Source of the DNA: Helianthus annuus
Lineage: Eukaryota > Streptophyta > Magnoliopsida > Asterales > Asteraceae
DNA length: 64,000 bases
Direction of reading: 5' to 3'
Assembly: GCF_002127325.2 (NCBI RefSeq)
Contig: NC_035447.2
Coordinates: forward strand, 23,232,442-23,296,441
Below, piece after piece: positions 37,167 to 47,116 of the stretch. The notes below the pieces were generated by a model. The model made no database searches and was not told the origin of the DNA. It was given only the letters and a program-made list of their open reading frames with translations. Position 1 is the first letter of the stretch; the number at the start of each line of letters is the position of its first letter. Both the position numbers and the translations under genes were made by a program.

Positions 37167-38100
37167 CTACTGCTCTAGTGCAAAGAGGCGTGCAGCATAG
37201 TATGGTGGCAATGGTTGAGAGGGCTGCAAAGGAGAGTGGGTCTGACCCTGGCACTGACACGGCGGCGGCTGAGCTCTCTCAAGCTCCTGAATGCGCCGTG
37301 TGTGTGCCTCGTGCTGGGCAACAAAAGACATCAAAACATCCTCAATGGAGTACCCCATGTGGAAAGGATGGTAAGGGTCGGTCGGTGGCATGACAGGTGG
37401 TGACGACCAAAGGAATGGCTCACTGGTGGGATCAAAAGGTGCCACATGAAATGGAGAAACAGGGGGTAAAACAGGTGAAAACTGAGGCATGAAGGGAACA
37501 GACGTCGGCACATGCCCAAAGGGATGGGCCAAAGAACCCTCTCCAGGTCGGGTTGGAGGTGTAAACTGAGGGAATGAAAAGGAGGTATCGACGTAACGGG
37601 TATCAGTGGTCTGAGGGGGAATAGGTGGAACCTCGTCATCAGCAGGAATCCACCCATGTTGGGCGTGCTCATCTCGTGGGTCCATCTGTGCCTCAAAAAG
37701 TGCACGATCAAACTGAACTGGCATAGGATCATGGTGGGGTGCAACAAGAGGGTCAACAGGTGCATCAGCAATAAGTGGGGGATCAACATGATCAGCAGCA
37801 ATGACATGATCGCCCTCCGACAACGGAGCATCCACAGGGTGATCATCTATAGGTGGGTCAGTAATCACAGGCTCAATAAAGTGTGCGCCAGCATGAACTG
37901 GGTCATGCTCAAACGCAGGGTCTAGAGCGGCTACCTACTCAGGGGCAATGGCAGGCTCGGGATCATCAAAGGCCATCTCAAAATCGAACTCAGGGTCGAT
38001 GGGATCAACTGGGTCTACTGGGTCGACTGGATCCTCCATAGGCTGATCCATAGGTATAAACTCTATATCCTGATCTGGGTCGAATCCTGGGGGAAAAACA
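37167..38100 (-). pseudogene. Tekay-2 ORF0, C-terminal part
   Basis: Minus-strand frame from the Sire-3 insertion point to UAG at 37167. It is Asp/Pro-rich (DPVDPVDPIDPEF, HDPMPVQFDRA). The end is Pro-rich with a short helix (VAQHEAHTRRIQELERAQPPP) and closes LFALEQ. A UAG at 37937-37935 interrupts it. The 5' part lies at 51401-51949. No domain is recognised. It precedes gag in the same way as the ORF0 of Tekay-1. Function unknown. Confidence 0.6.
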
Positions 38101-38557
38101 TGTAGATCCCAAAACGTATCCGGATCACAGTGGTTGGTTGTTTTAGTCCAAAACACCTATTGATTAAGTGTTTGAACTATGAATAGTCAAGAAATATCAA
38201 GAATGAAGATGAAGGTGAAGCTAATGGATTGAGGAATACAACTAGTGTTGTATTGAATCCAAATAGAAAGATATAGCAATAAACAACCTTGGAAATCAGA
38301 TCAAAGCACAATATGAATGTAAACAACACTTGATTCCACCAAGAGCCAAAAGCTTGAATGTGTTACAATGCTTGGGGTATATATACTAGTTTCCTGACTA
38401 GCCAGCAAATTTATAAATTTGCTGGAATCTTAACTACACTAGGTCAGGAATATAACTTCTAGATAATTACAAAACAACCCCCTAAACATTCAAAATGCAT
38501 ACAAACTACAATTAAACTAATCCAGTACAAGTACCAACGATCTCACATGCTCTAACA
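38101..38557 (-). repeat. Sire-3 3' LTR
   Basis: 457 bp, identical by eye to 50944-51400. Minus strand starts TGTTAGAGCATG and ends GGATCTACA. Confidence 0.96.
38376..38425 (-). promoter_or_regulatory. Sire-3 LTR core promoter: palindrome plus TATA box
   Basis: A perfect 24-bp palindrome at 38402-38425 (arms CCAGCAAAT and ATTTGCTGG around TTATAA). It is followed on the minus strand, after 16 nt, by TATATATACC (38385-38376). The same arrangement is at 51219-51268. Confidence 0.75.
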
Positions 38558-38573
38558 ATATCCCCCCTAGATC
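38558..38573 (-). other. Polypurine tract of Sire-3
   Basis: Minus strand ATCTAGGGGGGATAT directly before TGTTAGAGC. Confidence 0.9.
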
Positions 38574-38590
38574 GTTGCGTGATTGTCTTC

Positions 38591-41325
38591 TCATTCTTCC
38601 GTGGTAACCGCTGGATCTTCCGTAGTTTGCTTTTCTGGCTCGATTGGATTTTCTTCCACAACGATCGTTTCTGGTGGTGTGACAATCTCCGTTGGTGCTA
38701 CCGGAGGTTCCTGATTAACATTGGCTTCACTTGATTTTTGATCCTCCTTAGCGGCCTCATATGTGGATGAGGCCGGAGGTGTTGGTGTGGCTTGAGAGTC
38801 GGTGGTGGTTGGATCTGCAGTTGAAGTAGCGCTTCCTTCCACTGTTGTCTCATGTTTCTTTGTCTTTCGAGCTTCTCTCTTTTTCTGTTCTTTCTCTTTT
38901 CGCTTTTCTATTTTGTCTACCATGTCGAGCATATCTCTTTTTAATTTCCAGGCACGCTCCACTGCTCGCTGAAACAATGCTGCCTCTTCAAGATTTGCAT
39001 TTCCAGCTCCGACGTTGATTCGACTTGCATTCAGCATGGTGAGATCCGAGAGCCCGAACTGAAATACGTCCATAGGATCCAGAATTCGTATATCGACATT
39101 GTCGTTTGACCTGATTACAGCTTCACCGGTTTGACTATCATAAAACCATTTCTTGAAATCCTTAAGGGCCACAGGGATTTCTTCCGGAAGCTTGACTCTG
39201 GTGACAACTTTAGCAGGGTTAACAACCCACGTCACCTTTCCCTTGCCTGTTACTGGATCGAAGGTAGTTTTTGACACTCGGCGTCTTGGGCGCTGCGGGG
39301 CATGATTCGGAAAATTCTTGTCACATTCTTTCGTAATTAGACGTTCAAAATCTCTTCCAATGCCTCTGTCACCATGGTTTAGCAGATTCAGACGCCCAAG
39401 CTCTCTTAAATCCCACCTTGGGAGCGAGAAGAGATCAAATCCTGTTGCAAAATACTGTATCACACCACCCCGTCTCTTCACTACAAACATGCCTCTGAGG
39501 TTGTCATACATCCAGCTGATGATTTTCTCAGTTTCCTCAGATTTTACGACCTTTATCACTTGATGAAGATCAGGAAGCTTTTCTCGTTCTTTTCTAAACC
39601 ACTCGGGGTGCTCTGGAGTAAACGTTTTACCGTCTTCTTGCTCATACAGGACTTCATCCTCCAGTCCCCATTCAATGAAGGTCGGTGGCATTATTTCTCG
39701 ATCAGCCTCCTCTTCTTCGCTTTCGTTTCCCTCCAATGCCTTGTCAACAGATTCTAATCTCTTTTTCTTAGCTTCGGCTTCCTTTTCTTTGCGAGCCGTT
39801 TCTTCCTGAATGAAAGCTTCAAAATCGAAGATTTCATCGAATGTAAACATCGGCTCAATGTTCGCTTTTTCGCATATTCCCCGCATCATCCTGTAGAGCT
39901 TCTCCAAGCTGGCTTGCTGAAATCTGACAAACTTGGCTTGCTTGGCCATGTATGCCGTCATTTCTTTGTTCTTCTTTCTCTGATCTTTGAGTTTCTCTCT
40001 CAGGATGTTTGTATCATTGACTTGATTCTTTAATAGACAAATTTCTTTCGCCACAGAAGGCCCGGTGTCTTTTATCAACCGATCATACAAGTCTTGAAAT
40101 GGACGTAGCCTTTGTGGAACAACAGGTGGCTTTGAGATTCTTGTTGGTTTGACTGGGGAAACTTTTGATGTGCCTTCATCTGCTTCTGCCTCATCTGGAT
40201 CAACAAGAATTTGATCAACGAAATCATTGAGGTTTTGAGTTTCTTCAGGAACTACTTTGGGCATCTCGGAAGAAGATATTTCTTTACGTTTCAGGCTCTT
40301 TTCTCTTTTCTCTTTCTCCTGCATTGCATGAATGGCTTTCAGATCTTGAATATGTTTACGTTGCTCTTCAGTTTGTGCCGCCTTGATTGCAGAACTCATT
40401 AAACGTTCAGAACCTCCTGTTGTCTTTTTCTTCTTAGGAGGTTCTTCTACTGCAGGTTGCTTGCCCTTTTGTTTTCCTTTACTACTTTCTTCTTTGGCGG
40501 CTGCTTCGGCCTGTGCTTGTGCAGCTTTCTGTTGTTTAGCTTTGACACCTTCTTTGTATTTCTGATATGCAGCTTTAACAATGGGTAGTCTCTCAGCTCT
40601 ATACATCCAGTCGTGCAACAGAACCCATTCGTTGGTTTTGATTTCTGTATATTGTCTGCTTGTAGGCACGTGAAACTTGTAGGTATTTCCGTCATTGGGG
40701 AGGTCTTTCTGTTGATCATTTATGAGCATTTGAATAAATCTCGGGTACATCGCCCAAGTCGGTCCATTTGCATTCTCTCTCATATAATTGAATATTAATC
40801 CAGAGAGATTGAACTTTTGATTAGTACATAAGCTCAGCATAGCTGCAGACCACTCCAGATTCAAAACCCGCCTTTTCGATGAGCTAGGCTCATCGAGATC
40901 ACGTGAACAATAAACCTCCAATCCCGGGTAAGACCTCCCCTCTTGATTTCTTTCTTGTTTCTGAAATCCCCAGCGTATCCCATTCCTCTAAAACCGTCGA
41001 GAATATCATCTTGACTGAGACTTTGCGGTTCATCACTGTTGTCTTTAAGCTTCAGAACTTGACGTATCCTTTCCTCTGTCACTTCCACTCTTTTGTTGCG
41101 CACAGTTGAAGAGATTCCCGGTTTGTTGTTTATAGACTCCAGCTTCACGTTCTCCCAGAATTCTTGAATGTGAAGGGGATAGACAGCAACTGAGGTCTCC
41201 ACCGCGTATCCGATCCTGCTTTTACGTACCCATCTGGTTACGTCTTCGAAGTCGGTTGGAACTAGATCAAGATTTATACTCTGATTATGCTTGAGGGTTT
41301 TATCCCATTCCAGTACTTTCACCAT
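38591..41325 (-). CDS. Sire-3 ORF3: accessory protein of unknown function (one frameshift)
   Basis: Start chosen at the ATG at 41325 (MVKVLEWDKTLKHNQ), one base after a splice acceptor. The first ~155 codons (to 40861) and the next 776-codon frame (40921-38591) are one protein: VHVISMSLAHRKGGF in one frame leads into LNLEWSAAMLSLCTNQKF in the other, so a small indel lies near 40865-40880. An N-terminal globular region is followed by Lys/Glu-rich helices with a basic cluster (EEPPKKKKTTGG, possible nuclear signal), more coiled coil, and an acidic, Pro/Thr-rich tail. There are no membrane segments, so it does not look like an envelope protein. It sits where SIRE elements carry their extra ORF. 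I do not know its function. Confidence 0.7.
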
Positions 41326-41326
41326 G

Positions 41327-42186
41327 CTGCACAGAAAACGATGCAAGTTAGAATAGAATTTTACAAAAGATATGTACAAGAAAAAAAAATTGAATATATA
41401 ACAACTTCGCTGCCAGATCAGATATTTTCTTCGCTAATGTTGGCCATAGACACAGATTACCGGATAGATAAGTTAAATCCGCTAGCGAATTTAACGAAAA
41501 CATGGTTTTGACACGGAACTGATTTTGTCAGCGGAGATCACGATCTATCTCGCCATCCGGGCGGATTAGATCAAATGACTCGGTGCTTGAACTCGCGTTC
41601 AAGACTTGATATCTTCGCTGACTTCGCCAACACATCTGATCTCGGTAACTATCGACAAATTCGCTATGTTCGCTGGTGGATCAGTCATGATTTCAAGTGA
41701 ATCTTCGCTAGCGAACTTAGCGAAGACATCGTTTCATTACCGGAAATGGTTGATCAGCGAAGATAGCGATTTAGATCACTATCCGAGCGAATTGGATCGC
41801 TCGCTGATCGCTCGAACTCGCGTTCGAGACTTTTGGAGTTCCCTTAAATTCGCTATCATCGCTGTCACCATATTAAATTCGCTGTGTTCATGATTTTCTT
41901 ATAAAACCCTTTTCAAAACCCATGACAGTTTATGACCGATTGATTTCTTTTAAGACCGTTTTTGCTTACACTACTCAAAACAAACTCAAATGATAACAAC
42001 AATGACTGATACGATTAGGAACTTGATAAATAATTTTTAATCTTAACATCCGATTCAACAAGTAATCCCCAACAAATAACCCAAGACCTTCAAACAAACC
42101 CTTAACACAATGATATATACCATGAACAGAGATTTAAACAAATAATCATCAAATCAAAGACCTATAAACCGAACAAGCAATCATAC
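41327..42186 (-). other. Candidate 860-nt intron in the 5' leader of ORF3
   Basis: Minus strand donor CATCAG|GTATGATTG at 42187/42186 and acceptor TTTTCTGTGCAG|C at 41327/41326, with the ORF3 ATG following at once. The upstream exon would be about 100 nt. Confidence 0.55.
41400..41890. repeat. Cluster of TTCGCT/AGCGAA half-sites within the ORF3 leader intron
   Basis: About eight TTCGCT and five AGCGAA words in 490 bp, several in inverted pairs (for example TTCGCTAGCGAA near 41705). Spacing is irregular. Confidence 0.75.
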
Positions 42187-42322
42187 CTGATGTTCTTTGA
42201 TTGGAAGGAACCTTGTGTTGAAGTTTTTATGTTGATTAACTTATAAAGAAATGAAAGTGGAGGGAGTTTCGGCGATGTAATGTAGAAGAAGAAGTAAAAT
42301 TTTGAAAAATGACGGTTAAAAA

Positions 42323-42375
42323 GGTATATATATGTACGGTCAAAATGGTAACCAGCGAACTTATATGTTCGCTGG
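42323..42375 (-). promoter_or_regulatory. Candidate internal promoter for ORF3
   Basis: A 24-bp inverted repeat at 42352-42375 (arms CCAGCGAAC and GTTCGCTGG, spacer 6 nt) is followed after 19 nt by TATATATACC (42332-42323). A CT-rich leader leads to the donor site. The layout copies the LTR promoter of the same element. Confidence 0.6.
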
Positions 42376-43738
42376 TATCTTAATTTCGCCGGCCCATTTT
42401 TAATATCAAATGTTTTTGATTTTGCGAGTTGATTTCAAACTTTCTCGAAAAAAAACGTGCCCATTTTTGTTTTAAAAAAATTTATTTCAGAATATCCACA
42501 GTAATGCTAAAATTTGGGCCATTTTGACTCCGAACTTTAAATATCTTGCTCTGCGAGGATTCATTTAACTTAGAATTTCCTGATATGTCCGACACTTACC
42601 GAACTTACCTGCAGAGGATCATACTACCAACACTTGCCACATTCTTTATATATTATTACTATTATATTACTAACCAGGGCACAAGAAAAACTGTCAGTAT
42701 GTTTGTCCGCTTAAATCCATGCATCCTTCTTTCAACGTACCTTCGGAGAGCGTGTTTTATCATGTTTTTGGTAATTTTGACAAGTCTTCGATGGCCCCCA
42801 CACAAGCTATTGAAAATAGAATCATTACGCCCTCGTGAGTCCCACATCAGGACATACCCCCGCGATCAAGGTATGCACAAAGATTCCTCATAACGGGTGA
42901 GTATATTGGATTCATTCTCTTCAACGATAGAACGGAGATCAGGTCTGTACTTTCGTACAACAGAGATTCCAGAAACTATCGAGGGTTAAGATAGATGGTT
43001 CGGCGAACAGGTCAGTACTACCGTACAGCAGAGTTGCCTACTGATCTATCAGAGAATTTGGCCAAAGATGGCACTTATTATGGATTTTGGCCAATAATGG
43101 CGCTTATTATACAGGGTTTGGCCTCTTTTTTTTTTTTTTTTTTAAGGCACTTATTAATAAGAGAATATCATAGCATCGCGTCTAGGTCAGTACCACCGTA
43201 CAGCAGAAGAGCAACTATGATATCCTCCGAATGACATACCAATATAAAGACCCGAAATCTCAGACTTTGGCAATCCGTCAACGCAAGATTCAAGACCATT
43301 AAGCCATATGCCGCAACGTGTTACCCACTGAGGTACGTAATGCCTGAGAAAAGCCAGAATTCTTGTGTAGATATTATGTTCGGCTCCCTACCAGCAGTTT
43401 ACTCGTCGGTGTTGCTGAATCTACCGACACGTCGTTGCTTGGTACCCTGATTGTATATTGTATTCTGTTCAAAGAGATGACAAAGTGTTAGCAATTTTCT
43501 ATCACTTCTTCTAACAGGAGTCTGACATAAGCATCTGTTTCAAGGATTTTCTGAATATCCCCCCTAAAATTTTCATTTTCGTAAGTCCATTAGCCCGAAA
43601 ATAAAATTTTAACAAGAAAATCTTTTTGGTGGGCGACATTTTCAATACTAGTTTTATTTTCAACAGGCAAAAGCTTTATTATATTGATTTTAATTAAAAG
43701 TGTTTTTTTTTTTTTTTTTTTTTTAATCAACACAAGAT
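42376..43738 (-). other. Sire-3 non-coding region between RNase H and ORF3 promoter
   Basis: About 1.36 kb without a coding frame. It holds three copies of the shared hairpin, two runs of T (about 43123-43143 and 43703-43724) and a short duplicated phrase around GGCACTTATTA near 43070-43160. Confidence 0.65.
42942..43207 (-). other. Three copies of the shared copia 3' hairpin in Sire-3
   Basis: 23-nt copies at 42942-42964, 43010-43032 and 43185-43207 (68 and 175 nt apart). The arms are GTAC/GTAC in all three. Sense-strand loops are GAAA, GGTA and GGTG. Confidence 0.8.
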
Positions 43739-45601
43739 TCATTTCCAGTCAAGGAAATTAACCATTTCTAACCAGGTTACCAACTGGTTAAAACGGGTTT
43801 TGTCAAACGCTTTCGTAAAGATGTCGGCCCGTTGCTGTGTTGTATCCACAGGCACCACTTGAATATAGCCCTTTTCGTAAGCGTCTCGAATTGCATGAAT
43901 GCGAATTTCGATGTGCTTGGTTCTTGAGTGGTGCACGGGATTCTTCACAATTCCTAGACAAGCTTCATTGTCGATAAATATCGGAGTCTTCATGATGTTG
44001 ATTCCGTAATCCAGCAACTGATTCTGTATCCAGAGAACTTGTGAACAGCAACTGTATGCCGCAGTGTATTCTGCTTGAGCTGTTGACGTGGACACTGTTG
44101 TTTGCTTCTTGCTTTGCCATGAAATCAGTCGGTTTCCCAGAAATTGACATCCTCCGGATACGGACCTGCGATCCACTTTGCAACCTGCATGATCACTGTC
44201 AGAATATGCAATTAAGTCAAAATTACTATCTTTAGGATACCAAAGCCCTAGTTTTGGAGTTCCTTTCAGATAGCGGAAGATGCGCTTTACGGCAATTTCA
44301 TGGGATTCCTTTGGATTTGTTTGGAAACGAGCGCAAAGACAAACTGCCCACATGATATCAGGTCTGCTTGCTGTCAGATACATCAAAGATCCGATCATTG
44401 AGCGATAGAAGGATTTGTTCACTGACTTTCCCTGAGGATCTAAAGTGAGCTCTGTTTGGGAGGCGAATGGCGTGCTTGCCACTTTGCAGTCATTCATGTT
44501 GTATTTCAAGAGAATGTCCCGAATATATTTAGCTTGATGAATCAGAATTCCATCCTCCCTTCGCTTCACTTCTAAACCCAGAAAGAAATTCAGTTCTCCC
44601 ATCATGCTCATTTCGAATTTTGCCTTCATGATCGATTCAAACTCTCTGCACAAGGCCTCATTGGTTGACCCGAATATGATATCGTCCACATAGATTTGGA
44701 CTAGCATAACATCTTCCCCTACCTTCTTGGTGAAGAGTGTCATGTCAATCGTCCCTCTGGAATAACCACAATCCAGAAGGTATGTGGACAGAGTTTCATA
44801 CCAGGCGCGTGGAGCTTGATGAAGGCCATAAAGTGCTTTATCTAATTTGAAATAACGGCCTGGAAAATGAGGATCTTCGAACCCTGGAGGTTGACACACG
44901 TAAACTTCTTCCTTGACTTTCCCGTACAGAAACGCACTTTTGACATCCATTTGAAAGACCTTGAAGTTTCTATAAGAGGCATACGCCAGGAATATTCTGA
45001 TTGCTTCCAATCTTGCGACTGGAGCAAAAACCTCTTCGTAGTCAATCCCCTCTTCTTGTCGAAAACCCTGCACCACCAATCGAGCCTTGTTCTTGATAAC
45101 CACCCCACGATCATCCATCTTGTTTCGAAAGACCCATTTAGTGCCGATAGGAAACTTTCCTTCAGGTAAATCTACAAGTTCCAATACTTTGAGTTTCCTG
45201 AATTGGGATAATTCTTCTTGCATTGCCTGAACCCAGCTGGAGTCTTGAATAGCGTCTTCGATGTCACGTGGAACTGATTGTGATAGAAAAGCTGCGAAGA
45301 GACCTTTGTTGATGCTTGCTGACTGCCCTCGAGTGCGTACTCCTTCTTCTACTGCGCCAATGACATTTTCAAGAGGATGATTTTTATTTGTCTTGTAACC
45401 TGCATTTGTCAGAGATTCGATTTGCTGCGGAAGGTTGGTGAAATGTTCGTCGACATAAATTATTGGTGGATCATCGTCTTGAGTTGGCTCATTCACATTT
45501 GCCTGTGAAGAAGAAGCACCATTGTCTTGGATGTTCTCAGGCGAAGTGTCACCATTTGATTCATTTACAGCCATAATCGGATCAGCAGATGATGGAGATA
45601 A
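43739..45601 (-). CDS. pol: Sire-3 reverse transcriptase and RNase H
   Basis: Same frame as protease-integrase, after UGA at 45604-45602. The first ATG is at 45574 ([11 protein letters not shown]), but it is likely the continuation of one polyprotein. RT opens with [29 protein letters not shown] is the catalytic motif. RNase H shows [18 protein letters not shown] and [22 protein letters not shown]. It ends VNFLDWK with UGA at 43739. It is open over 612 codons. It makes and trims the cDNA. Confidence 0.93.
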   Translation of the reverse strand, partial: LSPSSADPIMAVNESNGDTSPENIQDNGASSSQANVNEPTQDDDPPIIYVDEHFTNLPQQIESLTNAGYKTNKNHPLENVIGAVEEGVRTRGQSASINKGLFAAFLSQSVPRDIEDAIQDSSWVQAMQEELSQFRKLKVLELVDLPEGKFPIGTKWVFRNKMDDRGVVIKNKARLVVQGFRQEEGIDYEEVFAPVARLEAIRIFLAYASYRNFKVFQMDVKSAFLYGKVKEEVYVCQPPGFEDPHFPGRYFKLDKALYGLHQAPRAWYETLSTYLLDCGYSRGTIDMTLFTKKVGEDVMLVQIYVDDIIFGSTNEALCREFESIMKAKFEMSMMGELNFFLGLEVKRREDGILIHQAKYIRDILLKYNMNDCKVASTPFASQTELTLDPQGKSVNKSFYRSMIGSLMYLTASRPDIMWAVCLCARFQTNPKESHEIAVKRIFRYLKGTPKLGLWYPKDSNFDLIAYSDSDHAGCKVDRRSVSGGCQFLGNRLISWQSKKQTTVSTSTAQAEYTAAYSCCSQVLWIQNQLLDYGINIMKTPIFIDNEACLGIVKNPVHHSRTKHIEIRIHAIRDAYEKGYIQVVPVDTTQQRADIFTKAFDKTRFNQLVTWLEMVNFLDWK

Positions 45602-47107
45602 TCAGGTGGTAAAAGGAGTGAAACCAATGTCAGACGAGTCAAACAAGGGTTCAACTTGAGTGTCTTCGACTGGTTCAGGGTCAGACGCAGTTTCCGGAAT
45701 TTCAAAGTTATTGAAGATCACACTCACATCATAGAACCAGTCAGGAGTGCTACCAGTGTTGGTGTAATTTCCTTCTTGAAAGTCCACATAGTACGATTCG
45801 ATCACCATCTTTGTTCGTTTGTTGTAAACACGATAAGCCTTCTGAGTGGATGAATACCCCATAAAGTAGCAGATATCACCCACAGCTTCAAACTTGACGA
45901 GATTTTCTTGAGTGTTCAACAGAGTGCACGAACATCCGAATGGCCTGAAGAAATCTATAAGAGGCTTTCTTTTGAAGAGAAGCTCGTATGCTGTCTTTCC
46001 ATGAGGTTTCACGATGAGCACCCTGTTCAGAACGTAGCATGCTGTATTTACTGCTTCGGCCCAGAAGATAATTGGAAGCTTGGAGTCCACCAGCATGGTT
46101 CTTGCAGCTTCAATCAATGTTCTGTTCTTGCGTTCAGCAACTCCATTTTGCTGAGGAGTTCTGGCTGCACTGTATTGAAGATGAATTCCTTTTTCTGCGC
46201 AGAAGGATATGAAGGTCTGATTTTTGAATTCAGACCCGTTGTCGCTTCTTATGGACTTCACTTTCCGTTTGATTACGTTCTCTATCAAGGGAATGAATGC
46301 TTTTAAGACTTCAGCAGTCTCGCTCTTTGCTTCAAGAAAATACACCCATGAAAATCGAGAGAAATCATCTGTTACAACCAAACAATAAGAACTTTTAGCG
46401 AGACTTTTAACACTGATAGGACCAAAAAGATCCATGTGCAGTAACTGAAGTGGTGCAGAAATCGTGTTCACTGCTTTGGTCTTGTGAGGTTTCTTATGCT
46501 GTTTTCCCTGGGCGCATGCAATACATTTTTCAGAAAATGGAAATTCTTTAATCGGAAGACCTCTAACTAAGTTTAACTTAGATAGTTTATTCATATTTTT
46601 GAAATTGACATGGCCCAGTCGTCTATGCCAAAGCAGTGACTCCGATTCTGAAGCTTTAGAGATAAGGCATGTTAGATTGTCATTTGTCTTGGCATTCTTC
46701 ATGTTGAGCACATATGTGTTGTTCTGTCTTGGAGCAGTAAGCATGATCATTTCTGCAGGAACAACATAACCCGGCTTCAGGAACAGGCATTCCATGTCAT
46801 TGAACAGCACTGAGATTCCTTTATCACACACTTGAGAGACGCTCATGAGATTGTAGCACAACTCTGGAACATAGTTGACATTTTCCAGCGTGAGAGCTTC
46901 GGATACTACATCGCCTACTCCAACAATCTTCCCTCCCTTTTCGTCTCCGGCAAAAGACACGAAGTCGCCATCAATAAAGCGGAAGTTCTTCAATAGTTCT
47001 TTTAACCCCGTCATGTGTCTTGAGCATCCGCTGTCGACGTGCCAGATGTATTCCATGAGCATTCGAAGCCATTTCTGGAGCTTATTCTGATATATACAAA
47101 TATACAA
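45602..47107 (-). CDS. pol: Sire-3 protease and integrase
   Basis: In the gag frame, beginning just after the gag UAA. Protease: WHVDSGCSRHMTG close to the start. Pre-integrase: LWHRRLGHVNFKNMNK, then CIACAQGKQ. Integrase core: LHMDLFGPISV, IRSDNGSEFKN and TPQQNGVAERKNRT, giving the D,D,E set. The frame ends in UGA at 45602-45604 (ACC UGA UUA), immediately before the RT region in the same frame. That stop is either a mutation (CGA to UGA would do it) or a leaky stop. Confidence 0.92.
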   Translation of the reverse strand: MYICIYQNKLQKWLRMLMEYIWHVDSGCSRHMTGLKELLKNFRFIDGDFVSFAGDEKGGKIVGVGDVVSEALTLENVNYVPELCYNLMSVSQVCDKGISVLFNDMECLFLKPGYVVPAEMIMLTAPRQNNTYVLNMKNAKTNDNLTCLISKASESESLLWHRRLGHVNFKNMNKLSKLNLVRGLPIKEFPFSEKCIACAQGKQHKKPHKTKAVNTISAPLQLLHMDLFGPISVKSLAKSSYCLVVTDDFSRFSWVYFLEAKSETAEVLKAFIPLIENVIKRKVKSIRSDNGSEFKNQTFISFCAEKGIHLQYSAARTPQQNGVAERKNRTLIEAARTMLVDSKLPIIFWAEAVNTACYVLNRVLIVKPHGKTAYELLFKRKPLIDFFRPFGCSCTLLNTQENLVKFEAVGDICYFMGYSSTQKAYRVYNKRTKMVIESYYVDFQEGNYTNTGSTPDWFYDVSVIFNNFEIPETASDPEPVEDTQVEPLFDSSDIGFTPFTT

Positions 47108-47116
47108 ATATACAGA

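Noticed and set aside
38591..41325. ORF3 as a retroviral envelope protein
   Set aside because: No signal peptide, transmembrane segment or glycosylation-rich ectodomain; it is charged and coiled-coil-like instead.
43120..43145. Poly-T runs as a non-LTR retroposon insertion (also about 43703-43724)
   Set aside because: No retroposon body, internal promoter boxes or target duplication flank either run; simple homopolymers are more likely.
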